A stretch of DNA of 64,000 bases from Siphonodentalium dalli (lineage: Eukaryota > Mollusca > Scaphopoda > Gadilida > Siphonodentaliidae). Positions 8,318 through 19,200 of this stretch are shown piece after piece. A program made the translations under genes and the position numbers. Each line of letters begins with the position of its first letter. The first letter of the stretch is position 1. Below the pieces are notes generated by a model. The model was not told where the DNA came from. It saw nothing but the letters and a program-made list of their open reading frames with translations, and did no database searches. Location: assembly GCA_032622095.1 (NCBI GenBank), contig CP136064.1, positions 247,535,827 through 247,599,826 of the forward strand, given 5' to 3'.

Positions 8318-10657
8318 TCAAACAGAGAGGCAATGATATTCTTCCCATAGTTTACAAGTGCAATTAATTATGAAATTTGCAAAGTCGTTGATATCTTCGA
8401 CATAAGAGGCAATTTCTTCAAATTTTGCCGTCAAGAAGAATAATAATTTATCTTCATCTGAAAGAGAATCAAAGCGTATGTAAATTTGAACTCCAAATCT
8501 ACACAAAACAGAAAATTCTATTTCGTCACGGATACACGTTAATGAGGAACACTGGACTATTGCATGCCGCATGTAGTCGGAGTACGCGCGAGAGCAATTT
8601 GAACAAATACCTGTATCACACGGAACGCAGGAGAATTGTATAATTTGTGCCATTTTGTAATAAGACAATTTATTTTCTGGAAATAGGCGGCACAATTTCC
8701 ACAGATGCGAGACTTCGAACGTGGTCTGAATCTTCGAGAATCGAATTAAGGAGTTATCAGCATGAATTCTCTCGGACCAGGCCGCGCTCTCAGTCTCATT
8801 AATGAGAGCTTTAGTTAATTGTTTCCATTTATCTTTAGAAGGAAATACTGATTCCTTCAAATACAGACGCAAGTAGTCAACCAGTTTGTATTTATTCATT
8901 GTTACCATGATATCGGAGGAGAAATTTTTACAAGAAGTAGTTGGAGCAAGTGCGTGTTGATAAAGACGGAAAATGAAAATTTCCTTGGCCGTTTTAATTT
9001 GTTCCAGATTACACATTGAACTAAGGAACGATAGTTTTCGTTTATCTATATAGCTCATAATAGGGTGAACTCCTATGAGCCCATGGACGATAACTGTTCT
9101 AGCACGCGTAGGTAAACCCTGAACCTGTTTCAGACAAAATCTATGGCATTTTTCAAGAGCTTCCTCATGTTTATGTGCCAGGTTCCATAGTAATTCTGCG
9201 CCAAATAGCGACTTTGAGAGGACAATAGATTCGTATATTGTCTTACAGCTCAGTGGCGTTATCCCACCGGCGTAAAGGCCAGCATTAGATAACATGAGAT
9301 AGGTGCCCCTGATTTTGCGACAAATTGTATCTACAAATGCACCATTTAAATCATACTTATTTAAAGGAATACCAAGATGGGTAACTTCTTCCACTTCCGG
9401 TATTACAGATGGTCCAATATGCCATCTACGGTCAGTTTTGTTTGCACGCGCCTTAGATTCATTGAATACAATAACGGAACATTTTGATGGGTTGTACATA
9501 TAGCGCCACACCGTGCTGTAACGGTAGCAGATGTCGCAAAGATTACGTAACCCAGTCATAGTAAGTGAAAGTAATAACATATCGTCAGCTAGCGTTGGGC
9601 TGGAACAATCTATACCATATAAGTTTAGACCATTTCTTGAGTTCCTCAGCTGTAGTATGAGGTCGTTCACATAGATCATATAGTATGAAGGGGATAATAT
9701 TCCCCCCTGCCTTGCTCCTTGACACACTGTGAACCAACGGGATGATGTACCGTTATACCTAACTGAACATTGGACATCAGATATCAGGCTATGTATAAGA
9801 GAAAACGAGAGGCCTTGAATGCCGCGATCATATAGTTTGTACAACAACCCGTTGATCCACACCGTGTCAAAGGCCTTCATTGCGTCCAGGAAACATGCGT
9901 ACATTTTGTGACCAACATCTTTAGCATAATCAATACATTCTAGTGTCATGTACGACACCATATTTGAGCTCAAACATTTTTGGAACCCGTGCTGCAATGG
10001 GTCAACTTCTAGAGTACGGGGAGAGAATTTCTCGATTCGGTTCAGAAGCACACGTTCAGTAATTTTGTATAGGGCAGGCATCAATGTAATTGCTCTATAG
10101 TTATTAAAGTCATCTTTGCTTTTGGAACCGCCTTTGTGTAGAGTTATAATTATTCCTTTCTTTGCATTTTTTGGAACTTTACCATATTTAAATATTCCGG
10201 ATAAGCAGGTTGATAAAATATTTGTGAGTAAGTCGCTGCCGTATATAATATGCTCGTATGCTACGTTATCCCACCCTACAGCTTTATTTAAGCTTAGAGA
10301 CTTATACACAGATTTGAGTTCTTGACATGTAACTGGGAAGAGAATGAGTTTATCAATAGAAGAAGGTGCCTTTTCTTGTATTATGTCATTGACAAAACTA
10401 TTTACTGAGGTATAATGCGTTTGATCAAATTCTTCTGAGGTCAGTGGCGTATATAATTGTTCAAAGTAATCACCCCATGCGCACACAATGTCTTCAGGGT
10501 CCCTTAAGAGTTTTCCATCGTGATGAAACATATTATTGGGGCTGACTCGTTTAGACCGTTTCAGATTGAATAACCTAAAGAATGAGTCGTGGTCAACTTC
10601 AGCTTTGTGATCAATTTCATGATTTATTTCCTGAATGTACTTATAAGATTTCAAACG
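8318..10657 (-). CDS. LINE reverse transcriptase ORF, N-terminally truncated
   Basis: An open frame of about 780 codons with no internal stop. Motifs in order: the linker before RT; NYRAITLMP; the first catalytic aspartate in CFLDAMKAFD (about residue 260); CQGARQGGILSPSYYM; the second catalytic block SSPTLADDMLLL (about residue 359, an L in place of the usual Y/F before ADD); then thumb and C-terminal sequence with a cysteine/histidine knuckle CDTGICSNCSRAYSDYMRHA (about residues 680-700). The reading frame runs 15 bases into the flanking repeat (nominal start at 10672 is GTG there), so it has no native start. There is no endonuclease domain. The protein would reverse-transcribe and insert LINE RNA; this copy cannot be autonomous. 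Clade not assigned. Confidence 0.88.
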   Translation of the reverse strand, partial: RLKSYKYIQEINHEIDHKAEVDHDSFFRLFNLKRSKRVSPNNMFHHDGKLLRDPEDIVCAWGDYFEQLYTPLTSEEFDQTHYTSVNSFVNDIIQEKAPSSIDKLILFPVTCQELKSVYKSLSLNKAVGWDNVAYEHIIYGSDLLTNILSTCLSGIFKYGKVPKNAKKGIIITLHKGGSKSKDDFNNYRAITLMPALYKITERVLLNRIEKFSPRTLEVDPLQHGFQKCLSSNMVSYMTLECIDYAKDVGHKMYACFLDAMKAFDTVWINGLLYKLYDRGIQGLSFSLIHSLISDVQCSVRYNGTSSRWFTVCQGARQGGILSPSYYMIYVNDLILQLRNSRNGLNLYGIDCSSPTLADDMLLLSLTMTGLRNLCDICYRYSTVWRYMYNPSKCSVIVFNESKARANKTDRRWHIGPSVIPEVEEVTHLGIPLNKYDLNGAFVDTICRKIRGTYLMLSNAGLYAGGITPLSCKTIYESIVLSKSLFGAELLWNLAHKHEEALEKCHRFCLKQVQGLPTRARTVIVHGLIGVHPIMSYIDKRKLSFLSSMCNLEQIKTAKEIFIFRLYQHALAPTTSCKNFSSDIMVTMNKYKLVDYLRLYLKESVFPSKDKWKQLTKALINETESAAWSERIHADNSLIRFSKIQTTFEVSHLWKLCRLFPENKLSYYKMAQIIQFSCVPCDTGICSNCSRAYSDYMRHAIVQCSSLTCIRDEIEFSVLCRFGVQIYIRFDSLSDEDKLLFFLTAKFEEIASYVEDINDFANFIINCTCKLWEEYHCLSV

Positions 10658-11652
10658 ATAAATAGAACCCACATGCGCTATGGCAGCGCCCAGGAGAAAC
10701 TACGAAGTTAACACTATAGGAACCAGGAAGCTAAATGTGTTCCAGAGTCGAGGAGCGTGTGCTAAAGGTGGAGGTTACTGGAGAATGACCTTCACCTGAT
10801 ACATGTGACACGTTATTAAAGGATGACATCGTATTTATTTGATTTGTACATATCTAAATAATTTAAACTGGTGAATTAATGGGGGATGGATTTTTGTGAG
10901 TGGGAAATTTATTTAACTAGCTGCTGTAGTTCTGGGTTTTTTTCCAGATCAAATTTGGCTGTGGGATAGCCCTGTCGTACACTTGGGGATTTATTTAAAA
11001 AAGTAAACACATGACCTATTATTTTTCTTGCATTTTCGTGATCAACTGGTGTCAATCTAGCTGGGTAAACATCACTGGAGTGGCCTGTAGGCTTCAAGTC
11101 AGTGAATTTGGCCGAAACGTTAACAGTTTCGCCTGTGGGAAACCATTTAGTTCAGTGATTCCTGTACACATTATCTTTTCAGTATATAGAGTTACTTCTC
11201 TTTCATCAGATACAGATACTTCATTGTTTGGTCATTCACGCCCATGGGACTTTTATAAATAGAAAATTGTTTTTCAGGTTTATTTATTTAAACGTCAAAC
11301 TGCGCGATCAGGAGGCCGGTCACCGGTAAAAGGTGTAGTTGGGAATTTCAATTTCGTTTATTGTCCTTTACATTATTATGTCAATACTGTTTATTTTTGA
11401 TTTGTGACAAGCTATGTCAATTACCAATAAAAGAAATTTAAAAGATAATTTGTAAGTCTTATATTTCAACTTTTATAGATATGTTTCGTTCTGCAGCCCA
11501 CTGATGGTTGTGGTCGGAGACGGCCGAGTCGGCCGCCGGTTCGTTAATTAGGTGCTGGTTGTTATTGTTATTTTAACGGAATTCTGAGTTGGTCATTCGC
11601 GAAACCAATATATTTTATATTCTATAATTAAAAGCATGGGTATATTATATAT
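10658..11652. repeat. 995-bp direct repeat, right copy
   Basis: Second copy of 6580-7574. Beyond its right end (GATCTTGTTTATGG) the sequence continues exactly as in units 2 and 3, so the LINE plus one repeat copy is the added material. Confidence 0.88.
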
Positions 11653-12014
11653 GATCTTGTTTATGGATATTGTAGGAAATCTAATCTGACCGTGTCAAAT
11701 TGAGCTATAGCGATGGGATTTCTCGCAGGACAACACATTTAGGGTTTTCGTGGGGTGTGTATCCGCTGGATGTCTTATAGTTGCAGTATGTAACAATTAT
11801 GACCGCGTTAGTTGCTTTCGATGTTTAGGTATGAACAATGGCTGGACCATGCACTCTTGACGGGAACACAATACCTCCGATTTTTTATCCGCATTTAGAA
11901 ACTTTCTGGTGTGGTGAATGAGAAACCTGCAGTAATAAGCCGTAGTTGTTTGTAATAATTCGAAGGATTAGTTGTTTTAACGGAATTCTGAGGTGGTGAA
12001 TTCAATAATAATCT

Positions 12015-12243
12015 TGATCACTGAGTCGCTACCAAATTGGATCCACCAGCACAGTTCCGCGCATTCAGTGCTACAGGTCAATGTCTGGAGTAGCATCCAA
12101 TATATGTAACTTTTGAATATTCAAGAATGTTCAAAACTCCATATATGGAATGTATTTTTTTTCTCTCAAGAACTTTGACCTGCAGCACTTAAACCATGGA
12201 CTGAGGGCTCGATGGATCCAATATGGTAGCGACTTAGTGATCT
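12015..12243. mobile_element. Foldback element in pseudogene 1 intron 3
   Basis: Inverted repeat with arms of about 90-100 bases: the left end TGATCACTGAGTCGCTACCA pairs with the right end TGGTAGCGACTTAGTGATCT. Same element at about 28267-28495 and 42037-42264. No ORF. Confidence 0.72.
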
Positions 12244-12325
12244 GGCTTATGCTACTAATAATTTTACCAAACAAATTATTGGGAATAAGATTAACCCTTT
12301 CCATACTAAATATTCATTGACGAGT

Positions 12326-12484
12326 AGTTATCCCTTGGGAAATGTTCAGGTAATAGGTCGTTTGTTGATTTGTTTTATCTGTCGTCTGCTTATATTTCCC
12401 AACAACACATCGAGATTAATAATAGAACATTCCAAAGTATACTTTTATAACTGGTAGGAGAATCCATTCAGTATAGAACGAGTT
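12326..12484 (+). repeat. Dispersed repeat M (copy in pseudogene 1 intron 3)
   Basis: About 160 bases starting GACGAGTAGTTATCCCTTGG and ending with a GGGAGA-like, CATTCAGT-containing tail. Similar sequence occurs downstream of intact T-box genes at about 15845-16070 and 32030-32250 (minus), and at about 55890-56165 and 60030-60230 (plus), plus the sister introns at about 28573-28745 and 42338-42505. A dispersed, unclassified repeat. Confidence 0.55.
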
Positions 12485-13342
12485 AATTAGAAGTGGTGTC
12501 ACAACCTGTCATCTGCTTGCCAGTGTATGATCTGAATATACATACAGGCGAAGAAATTCATTCCATTGTATAACTGCATGGATCAAAGAATGCATTCACT
12601 TAATAAAGGGTTTAATATGTTTGTCTTTACAAGTTATAGTGAACACGATGCAGAAATGCAATTCCGGTCTTCACATCTTCATGGCAGACGACCGTTTCGG
12701 AAATACACCAACCAAGCCTTCACCTTTGATGAAACAACTTTCATTCCTGTCACTGCATACCAGAGAGAAGAGGCACGTAAATGAATATTTCACACAAGTT
12801 TCATAATATTCAATGCATTGCTCTAGATTTTCGAAACAAATCATACTAAAATAATGAAGAATAAAGACATCACATTTGAGTTCTACTTTAGAGAAATAAA
12901 ACAAACTGCATTAATAATGTAATTACTAGAAAGAGCAAACAAATTTGACTTGGAGCGTGACATAAAATATCTAACCAGCGAATGGTTCGTGTACGTCTCG
13001 AGTGCACCTGTCAGTTATCTTATGTAAACACTTATCATTTCATTGCATTTTGCTCGTAATACACATTCGTCATGACGCAATTCTAATTTCTTTCAGATCA
13101 CCAAGCTGAAGATTGCCAATAACCCATTTGCAAAATGTTTTAGAGAGTATAATGACGAGATGTGAGTGTTTGCATCACGGTATCTGTGTCTAGTCCATAA
13201 CTACTTTAATGGTTTGTATTCTGACTGAAGTTTAAATTGAACCCCTTTATCGATGGCACGGAGATCAAGTTGGTATCGGGTCATCGGTTTTTATACAAAT
13301 CGTTTGGATTCACCCACCTGTTACATTGATTCGATAACATCG

Positions 13343-13560
13343 ATTATGATGATGGTGACGACGAAGACGACACCGATTATTTGATGATGGTGGTGGCGAT
13401 GATTGCGATGAGGGCAATGCTGCTGATGACGATGTTGTTGATGACGACGGATGATGGTGGTGGTGGTGGTGGTGGTGATGGCGACGACGACAATGTGTAA
13501 CCGACGACGACGACGACAATGGGGATCCTATACGACGACGATGATGATGATGATGATGAT
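13343..13560. repeat. GAT/GAC/GGT trinucleotide microsatellite, intron 5 of pseudogene 1
   Basis: Compound GATGATGGTGGTGACGACGA-type repeats. Orthologous, length-variable tracts are at about 29565-29765 and 43365-43580. Apparent poly-histidine/serine ORFs on the minus strand are by-products. Confidence 0.92.
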
Positions 13561-13996
13561 TTATCCTAAGCTGCTGTATAATTTTCTTCTATAAATATAC
13601 TCATCAAATCTTACCTTCTATTGTATATTGGTTAAACATAGTATAATAATAAGAAGAGTGCAAATTTTCTTTTGGTCAAAATATGACGATCATTTCCTCT
13701 TTTTTCTCGTTCCAGAACAATAACAAAGAAGGATCTGAGTCTGAAGACATGACTGGTAAGATTACTATAGATGTATATGCGATGTCAAAATCATTATTTA
13801 TATATTATGAGTCTTCTTTTTACTTTAAAACGCTGAAGGTGATACAGCCTCTTCTACAAGACAATTGCTTAAATAATTCGACACGATAAATGAAATTTAT
13901 AAATTTATTCATGAATTCACTTCAACACAATATATAATGTACAAACCACATCGCGGATGGTTTATATCTTACAGAAGTTACAGCATTGATATCTAA

Positions 13997-14500
13997 AGGT
14001 ACGGTTGGCCTTGGCGGTGGGTATCCTGTGAAAATATTTCCACCCGTCAAAAACCGCCACAAACAGAAAGAACATCAAAATGTAGACATACTTTGTCCGT
14101 ATACAAATAAGAAATATCGCATAAACAGTATGTTATTGTCAAATGTTTGACCATTGTTATGTAAACAAAAGCATAAAAAGTTACTTTTCTGGTGTTGGTT
14201 TATATTATGATATTAAACATAAAGAGCGTTCTTTGTTGGTGAATTCCTGATATGGAACTAATAAAGAGCGTTTATGCCATTTGTGTGTGATTAGCCAGTA
14301 GCATTGTGCTGTCTTCTGTAACACAATCAGGCTCTTGCTTAGGTAAAATATAGTAGGTCTTTATGATAACATGCTGTTTACGTGATGGTCATGGTATATA
14401 TGAACGAAACTGTATGCGATTTAATGTTTTTCTGTTTACGGTGATTAGAACAAATATGAATATTTTCGACAACTAACTTGAATTAAGGCCTCACGTGCCT
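13997..14500. mobile_element. TTAA-type MITE, about 500 bp, pseudogene 1 intron 6
   Basis: Begins AGGTACGGTTGGCCTTGG and ends AAGGCCTCACGTGCCT. TTAA follows on the right and CTAA (mutated TTAA) precedes on the left. Best copy of the family is at 61823-62315. Flanking TTAA with inverted ends suggests piggyBac-type integration, but the terminal bases are not typical and no transposase is present. Confidence 0.72.
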
Positions 14501-14974
14501 TTAAACTTAGTTTATTTTGTAAAAAAAAAATGGATTGGGGCACACGTTTTTGCAACTTATGGAGCCCACGTGGCACGGGCGCATATATCAAATGAAATAA
14601 TGAAGAATAATTCCAATTTTAATTAATTTGTTTTAATTGTTTCGCAGGCTTGCAGCGTTGCATCAAGAGTGCAAAAGAAGGCTAGTCGAACATAAACAAG
14701 CACAATATCTTCACAATGAAAATTGTCCACATAGTTACCCACCCATTCCGCTTCTGGATTCCCCGATACCGACCTGACATCGTCACATCCTCCCAGCCTC
14801 CATCTCATCAAGATCATACGACGATTCATATGATGACGTCAGAAGTTTCACCAGTTGTCAATAGATCAGTCACCAGTCACTGAGTTCCTCTGCGCTCTCA
14901 TTCCCCAGAGACTTCCACTTTCTTGCACTAACATCTTTGTGTATACCAACTTCCTGATCAAGCCTGAGTTGCTA

Positions 14975-15416
14975 TGTCATTTTCAGAATGAGGTCCCCAG
15001 AGGGTGAATTTAGTGACTCAATAGCATAGCGGGCTAACATCACTACATTCACCATAGGGGGACATAATTCTGCTTATGCCTCATCTTCTCTGGAAAGTTT
15101 CTTTATTATCAAATTTCTATAGAAACTATAGATTCTATTCCTTTTCTAGTTTATAGGTTCTATTTCTTGTCTTGTTTAGTTGCTCTACGTGTATATCGCC
15201 AAATTGGCAGACGACACATTGCATAATCGAGGTTCCCAATGGGTGTACATCACAATATTCACCATTTTTGGGAACTTCAATCTGAGTCTATGTCTCCCAT
15301 AGCAGATGAGGCCATGTAGAATGAGGTTCCCATAAGGTGAATTTATTTATGCTAGCTCGCTATGCTGGATAGCGTCACTGAATTCATCCTCTAGGAACCT
15401 TATTCTGTAAATGACA
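14975..15416. mobile_element. TIR element splitting exon 7 of pseudogene 1
   Basis: A 442-bp element with terminal inverted repeats of about 60 bases: TGTCATTTTCAGAATGAGGT at the left and the complement of CAGAATAAGGTTCCTAGAGG at the right. T-box exon 7 homology stops before it and resumes after it (TCAGACTTTGAACAGCTGAA). Same insertion at 31180-31623 and 44991-45432. A partial relative is near 46565-46650. Confidence 0.78.
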
Positions 15417-15844
15417 GACAGAATAATCTTCTTCCAGATCTACATCAGACTTTGAACAGCTGAAATCAGATACGTTCGACATCTACAGGAATAAGGATGA
15501 CATAAGCCTACTAACCAATGATGACGATTCAGACAGCTCACGTGACAACCTGGTACCCACCCGGCGTCTGCGAATCCTCACCAGAACGCGATGTTCTCAT
15601 GGATTCTTTAAAAGACATCACGGAAAACGACGGTTATTGTGACGTCACAGAGAAGACGGTCAACTAATTTGTGTCTGATGAGCTGTAAAGTCGGAGAACT
15701 GTGGCCAAGATATATTGAGAGAAGCCAAGTCTATATCTTTCATTTCTGCTGACTTGTTCTATCGTCACAAAAATCTGCGCAACCGTGTACGTGTAGTCGC
15801 AATGACCACGTGACACTGGAAATCGTAAGATATGATAAACGTCA

Positions 15845-16070
15845 CACTTTACTAAACAGACTCTCCCATTCAGTTAGAAAATATATATTGGAATGGTCTA
15901 TTATTATCCTGGAAGGATGTTCGGGAAGTATAAGCAGACGACAGCTGATATAAGTACAGAAGGATTGCTATTAATTTCTGGGGAAATGTTCACCCTATAA
16001 GTTCAGCAAACGGCCGTTTGTTGAACTTATTATCTGAACATCCCCCAAGGGAACTACTCGGCTATGACTG
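15845..16070 (-). repeat. Dispersed repeat M, downstream of T-box gene A2
   Basis: Minus-strand copy of the repeat described at 12326. It includes a palindrome around AACGGCCGTT at about 15999-16029 (AAGTTCAGCAAACGGCCGTT and its complement). Confidence 0.55.
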
Positions 16071-16127
16071 ATTATTATTGAAAGTGTTATGCAAGTATAA
16101 AGTGATGCAGCTTTCAAATTCTGATAA

Positions 16128-16133
16128 TTTATT
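16128..16133 (-). terminator. Poly(A) signal AATAAA of T-box gene A2
   Basis: AATAAA on the minus strand about 150 bases after the TGA. It is conserved at the same place in A3 (32314-32319), gene B (55822-55827) and gene B2 (59485-59490). Confidence 0.65.
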
Positions 16134-16280
16134 TAACACTTTCACGATAACAACTATAAATGGCAACGGTAAATAACTAAATATACATATAAATAACAAT
16201 ATTCGCATGAATATTCACAAAACAAACGTATGCAATTATCCAGCAGCACGTTGACGTATATTCATTATGTAAGTTTAGCA

Positions 16281-19200
16281 TCACAAGTCACTCGGGGTGA
16301 AGGTCATGGACATGGCCTCTCTCAGAATATCGTGGTCACAGTTCTCTGAAGTCGCGTGTAACTCCTCAGAAACAAACGAGTTGACTATTGCCTGTGTACC
16401 GTCGCAGTAACCGTGGTAACCGCCGTTTCCGATGCTGCTGTTTGAAGAATCTGACTGAAAATCGCCATCTGGTGAGGATTCATAGATTGTGAGGGAAGGT
16501 ACCAGGCTATCGGGTGAGATATGTGAATCTTCGTCATCAGTGGCTGGAAGATTTATGTCGTCCTTATTCTTTGATATATAGAAGATGTCGGCTTTCAGTT
16601 GTTCAAACTCTGGTGTCAATTGCGACGATGGTTCACAGAACGCTGCTAGTGTAAAAAGGTCGTTTGAATATGGGAGTACAGAGGAATATACTGCTTGGTG
16701 ACTGAGTTGGCGACAACTTTTGAAATTCCTGCTATCATAACTGAGTTCGTCGTATGACATCGAGAAGACAGGAGATGATGAGGTGAAGGCTGGAAGGATT
16801 CGGCTGTCCCAGGTCGGTATCGGCGAATCCAGAACCTGAGTGGGTGTGTAGCTCTGTGGAGAATAGTCTTGGTGTGGAGTTTGTGTGTGACTAGGATTAA
16901 CTTGCCTTCTTTTGTTTTCTGGTTGAATATCTGCAAAACAAATAAAACATACGAATTAACAATTGAATTGTTCTGGAAATATTATCCAATGTAAATGATT
17001 ACGAGAGCCTGTCGAGACGGCAGTTGCAGCCAATAATTTCTTGAAGTGCATTTGGATAGATTCCAGGTGTTGTCATCTTGTATTTTACACACGTATTAGT
17101 CAGGAAATACAACCGACGATTCGCTTGTGTGTTAAGTGGATTCCAGGATTAATCTTTTTCAAGTTCGTGAACAAATATTTGAATTTTCGTTTTGTCGTCT
17201 CAAAATCGTTCTTCGTAAAAGAGGCTGTGTTGCTTTCTCAGATTTGGAGTAAATTATAAAGAGAATATAAAATTAATGACTTTAACCTCATATGTGTATG
17301 AATACTTACCACTCGTATCTTCAGACTCTGATCTCAGTCGCTTCTTTGTCATTGTTCTGGAACTGGAAAGGAGAGGATACACAAGTCAGATTTCAATGAA
17401 AATAATGATGGTCTAAAATTCTTATCTAAATATCTTATTATCTCCTTGTTTTATTTTGGCGACGGTTGAATTTCTCAACAATAACCGTGGAAGAAAATGT
17501 TAGGCGCCATAGTCCGAACTGAATCCAAGTATCGGCTAATGGAACTGATGGGAGAAACCGCGAGATTTGAAAAAAAACAAGAAGTAAACAATTACTTTAT
17601 ATCAACATTAAAGGCCGTGATGATATATGGGTTCAATAATATAGATACTTGACCCGGAGGCAAATGGTTATAGTGGCTGTGGGGTGGACACAACCCTAAT
17701 CCGTGTGCGCATATTTGTTATGTCATGCCGCCGAAAAATACCATAACTGACTGCATAACACTCACCTCTCATCTTTATTCTCTCTGAAGCCTTTTGCGAA
17801 TGGATTGTTGTCGATCTTGAGCATCGTGATCTGAAAGAAGAAATTCCAATTGTGTCATAACGAATGTAGGTTACGAGCCGAAGAGATACAAAGTGAAGTG
17901 TAAGGTTGACAGTTGAATCGAAAATTCGATAAAAAGAGGATATAGTGTTGACCAATGGCTGAATGAGGCCTGCATAAATCACGAAGACTCCGCCCTAATG
18001 CTTCTTGGCAACTATTCCAGAATAAAAAGTGGGGTGCTACCACGATCTCATTTGACTGATTACGAAGTACACTGTTGTTTGGAATTCCATATAATACATC
18101 AAATCGAAATTCTGAATTCCCTTTTCAGTGTTATAATTATGTGCGCAGTTCATTGAATTTCCCTGACGTAGAGCTGAAATATGATGTTTTCCTTCTTCAC
18201 TATTCAAGCTGTTGCACTTGTTGAACCAGTGTCATGTTTTTTTGGAAGGCTTGATATTTGTAATATACTAGATACGTACCTCTTCGCTCTGGTATGCGGT
18301 GACGGGAATGAAAGTTGTCTCCGCAAAGGTGAAGGTCTTTGTTAGCGCTTGTCCGGGACGTTCGTCTGCCATGGCTATATGAAGACGAGGCTTGTATTTC
18401 TGCATCGTGTTCACTATGACCTGCAAACAGAAGTTAGGTTAAACCTTCGTTCACTGAATGGACTCACTTTCAGTTATAGCAGAATACAACGGAATGGTCT
18501 AATCATAATTAATTGTGTAAGTACCTTCGGGTCATATGAGCGAACGCCAGACATAGAACCCCATTCATATTTTGCCCCTTCTGCTATTTTGTTGACAATT
18601 AGTCTCAAATACTGCATGCATTTACAGATTAATGAGAATAAACATATTGAAAATTTAAATAAATTCTTGTGTAGGGATACACAGCTTTACTTTTTAACAG
18701 ACATCCCTTTAAACGAATCAGTGAGAATAAAATAACTAGCCATGGGCGAGTATATTCTACTTGACCAAACAATGTGACGCTTTTATAGTTTGAACTTGAT
18801 TGAAACGACCACTATTTTGTGTCCATTCCACGACACAAATAAATATATAGATAACACCGGCATGATGTGTAGTGTGAGGCAATACAAAGTGAATGATTTT
18901 ATATTATGTCCATACAATTCCAAATACCATGTTGATATTGTTGAGAATTGAGTTAAAGTTCAATGAAGTTATATAGTTCTTCTAAAACAAAAACCATCAT
19001 ACTTACATTCCCTTGCTGTGATTTCCTGTTATTTGTCAGTTTGAGTTTGTGGAACATGACAGGCTTACGCATCCAGAATGATCCGGGTGCCGGGGAATCG
19101 GGATGTACATAGGTTGTCATGGGAACCGGACTATCGGCGTTACCGGAAGCTAACCACTCAGAGTCGTAGAACTTGTACCGACAGTCGTCCACGGAAACCA

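Larger units (their letters stand above)
7575..10657 (-). mobile_element. 5'-truncated LINE (non-LTR retrotransposon) between 995-bp direct repeats
   Basis: A 3.08-kb insertion on the minus strand. Its 3' end is at the left boundary, where the minus strand reads GGAAATAAAGAATATATAT, a poly(A)-signal-like word and short AT tail. Its 5' end at 10657 cuts into the ORF upstream of the RT domain, so the endonuclease domain is absent. It is present only in unit 1. The long intact ORF and near-identical flanking repeats point to a recent event. Confidence 0.87.
6310..11990. mobile_element. TIR element inserted in exon 3 of T-box pseudogene 1 (3' end lost, LINE nested)
   Basis: Starts TAGAAAACCATAGTCAGAAA directly behind the exon 3 codons. 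It contains nested inverted repeats: a roughly 130-base arm at about 6361-6500 is complementary to about 7247-7380 (CCGGTAAAAGGTGTAGTTG and flanks). In units 2 and 3 the element ends with the inverted terminus ATGGTTTTCT, giving 1.7 kb. In this unit about 110 bases including that terminus are deleted near 12000, and the LINE at 7575-10657 plus a 995-bp duplication expand it. Superfamily is not recognised. Confidence 0.72.
4785..15756 (+). pseudogene. T-box pseudogene 1 (unit 1), transposon-riddled
   Basis: Plus-strand remains of a T-box gene with the same exon order as the intact neighbours but no exon 1. Exon 2 is about 4785-4990; its 3' half still reads as T-box (LWRKFNQIGTDMLVTKAG), but it has an internal tandem duplication and a ruined donor followed by TAA. 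Exon 3 is 6206-6309, frameshifted and cut by a transposon immediately after the codons for DDCRY, so the HPDSP and KLKLTNN half is gone. Exon 4 is about 12633-12772, with its acceptor AG changed to AA, donor GC and one base deleted. Exon 5 is 13097-13161. Exon 6 is about 13710-13755, 7 bases short and lacking an acceptor. Exon 7 is about 14647-15756, split by a 442-bp element. It cannot encode a T-box protein. Confidence 0.85.

Noticed and set aside
6580-11652. Reading the 995-bp repeats as LTRs of an LTR retrotransposon
   Set aside because: The repeat occurs as ordinary single-copy sequence inside a TIR element in sister units. It lacks TG...CA ends, and the internal ORF is a non-LTR RT without protease, RNase H or integrase.
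13310-13519. Histidine/serine-rich minus-strand ORFs over the trinucleotide repeats (also near 29534 and 43344)
   Set aside because: Translation of a GAT/GAC/GGT microsatellite in a pseudogene intron; length varies freely among units.
16646-16936. 96-codon alternative frame at the start of exon 7, open in A2, A3, B and B2
   Set aside because: It has no ATG (the nominal start is TTG across the splice site) and overlaps the conserved main frame. Openness in all copies is explained by recent duplication and constraint on the main frame. Dual coding could still be tested by ribosome profiling.
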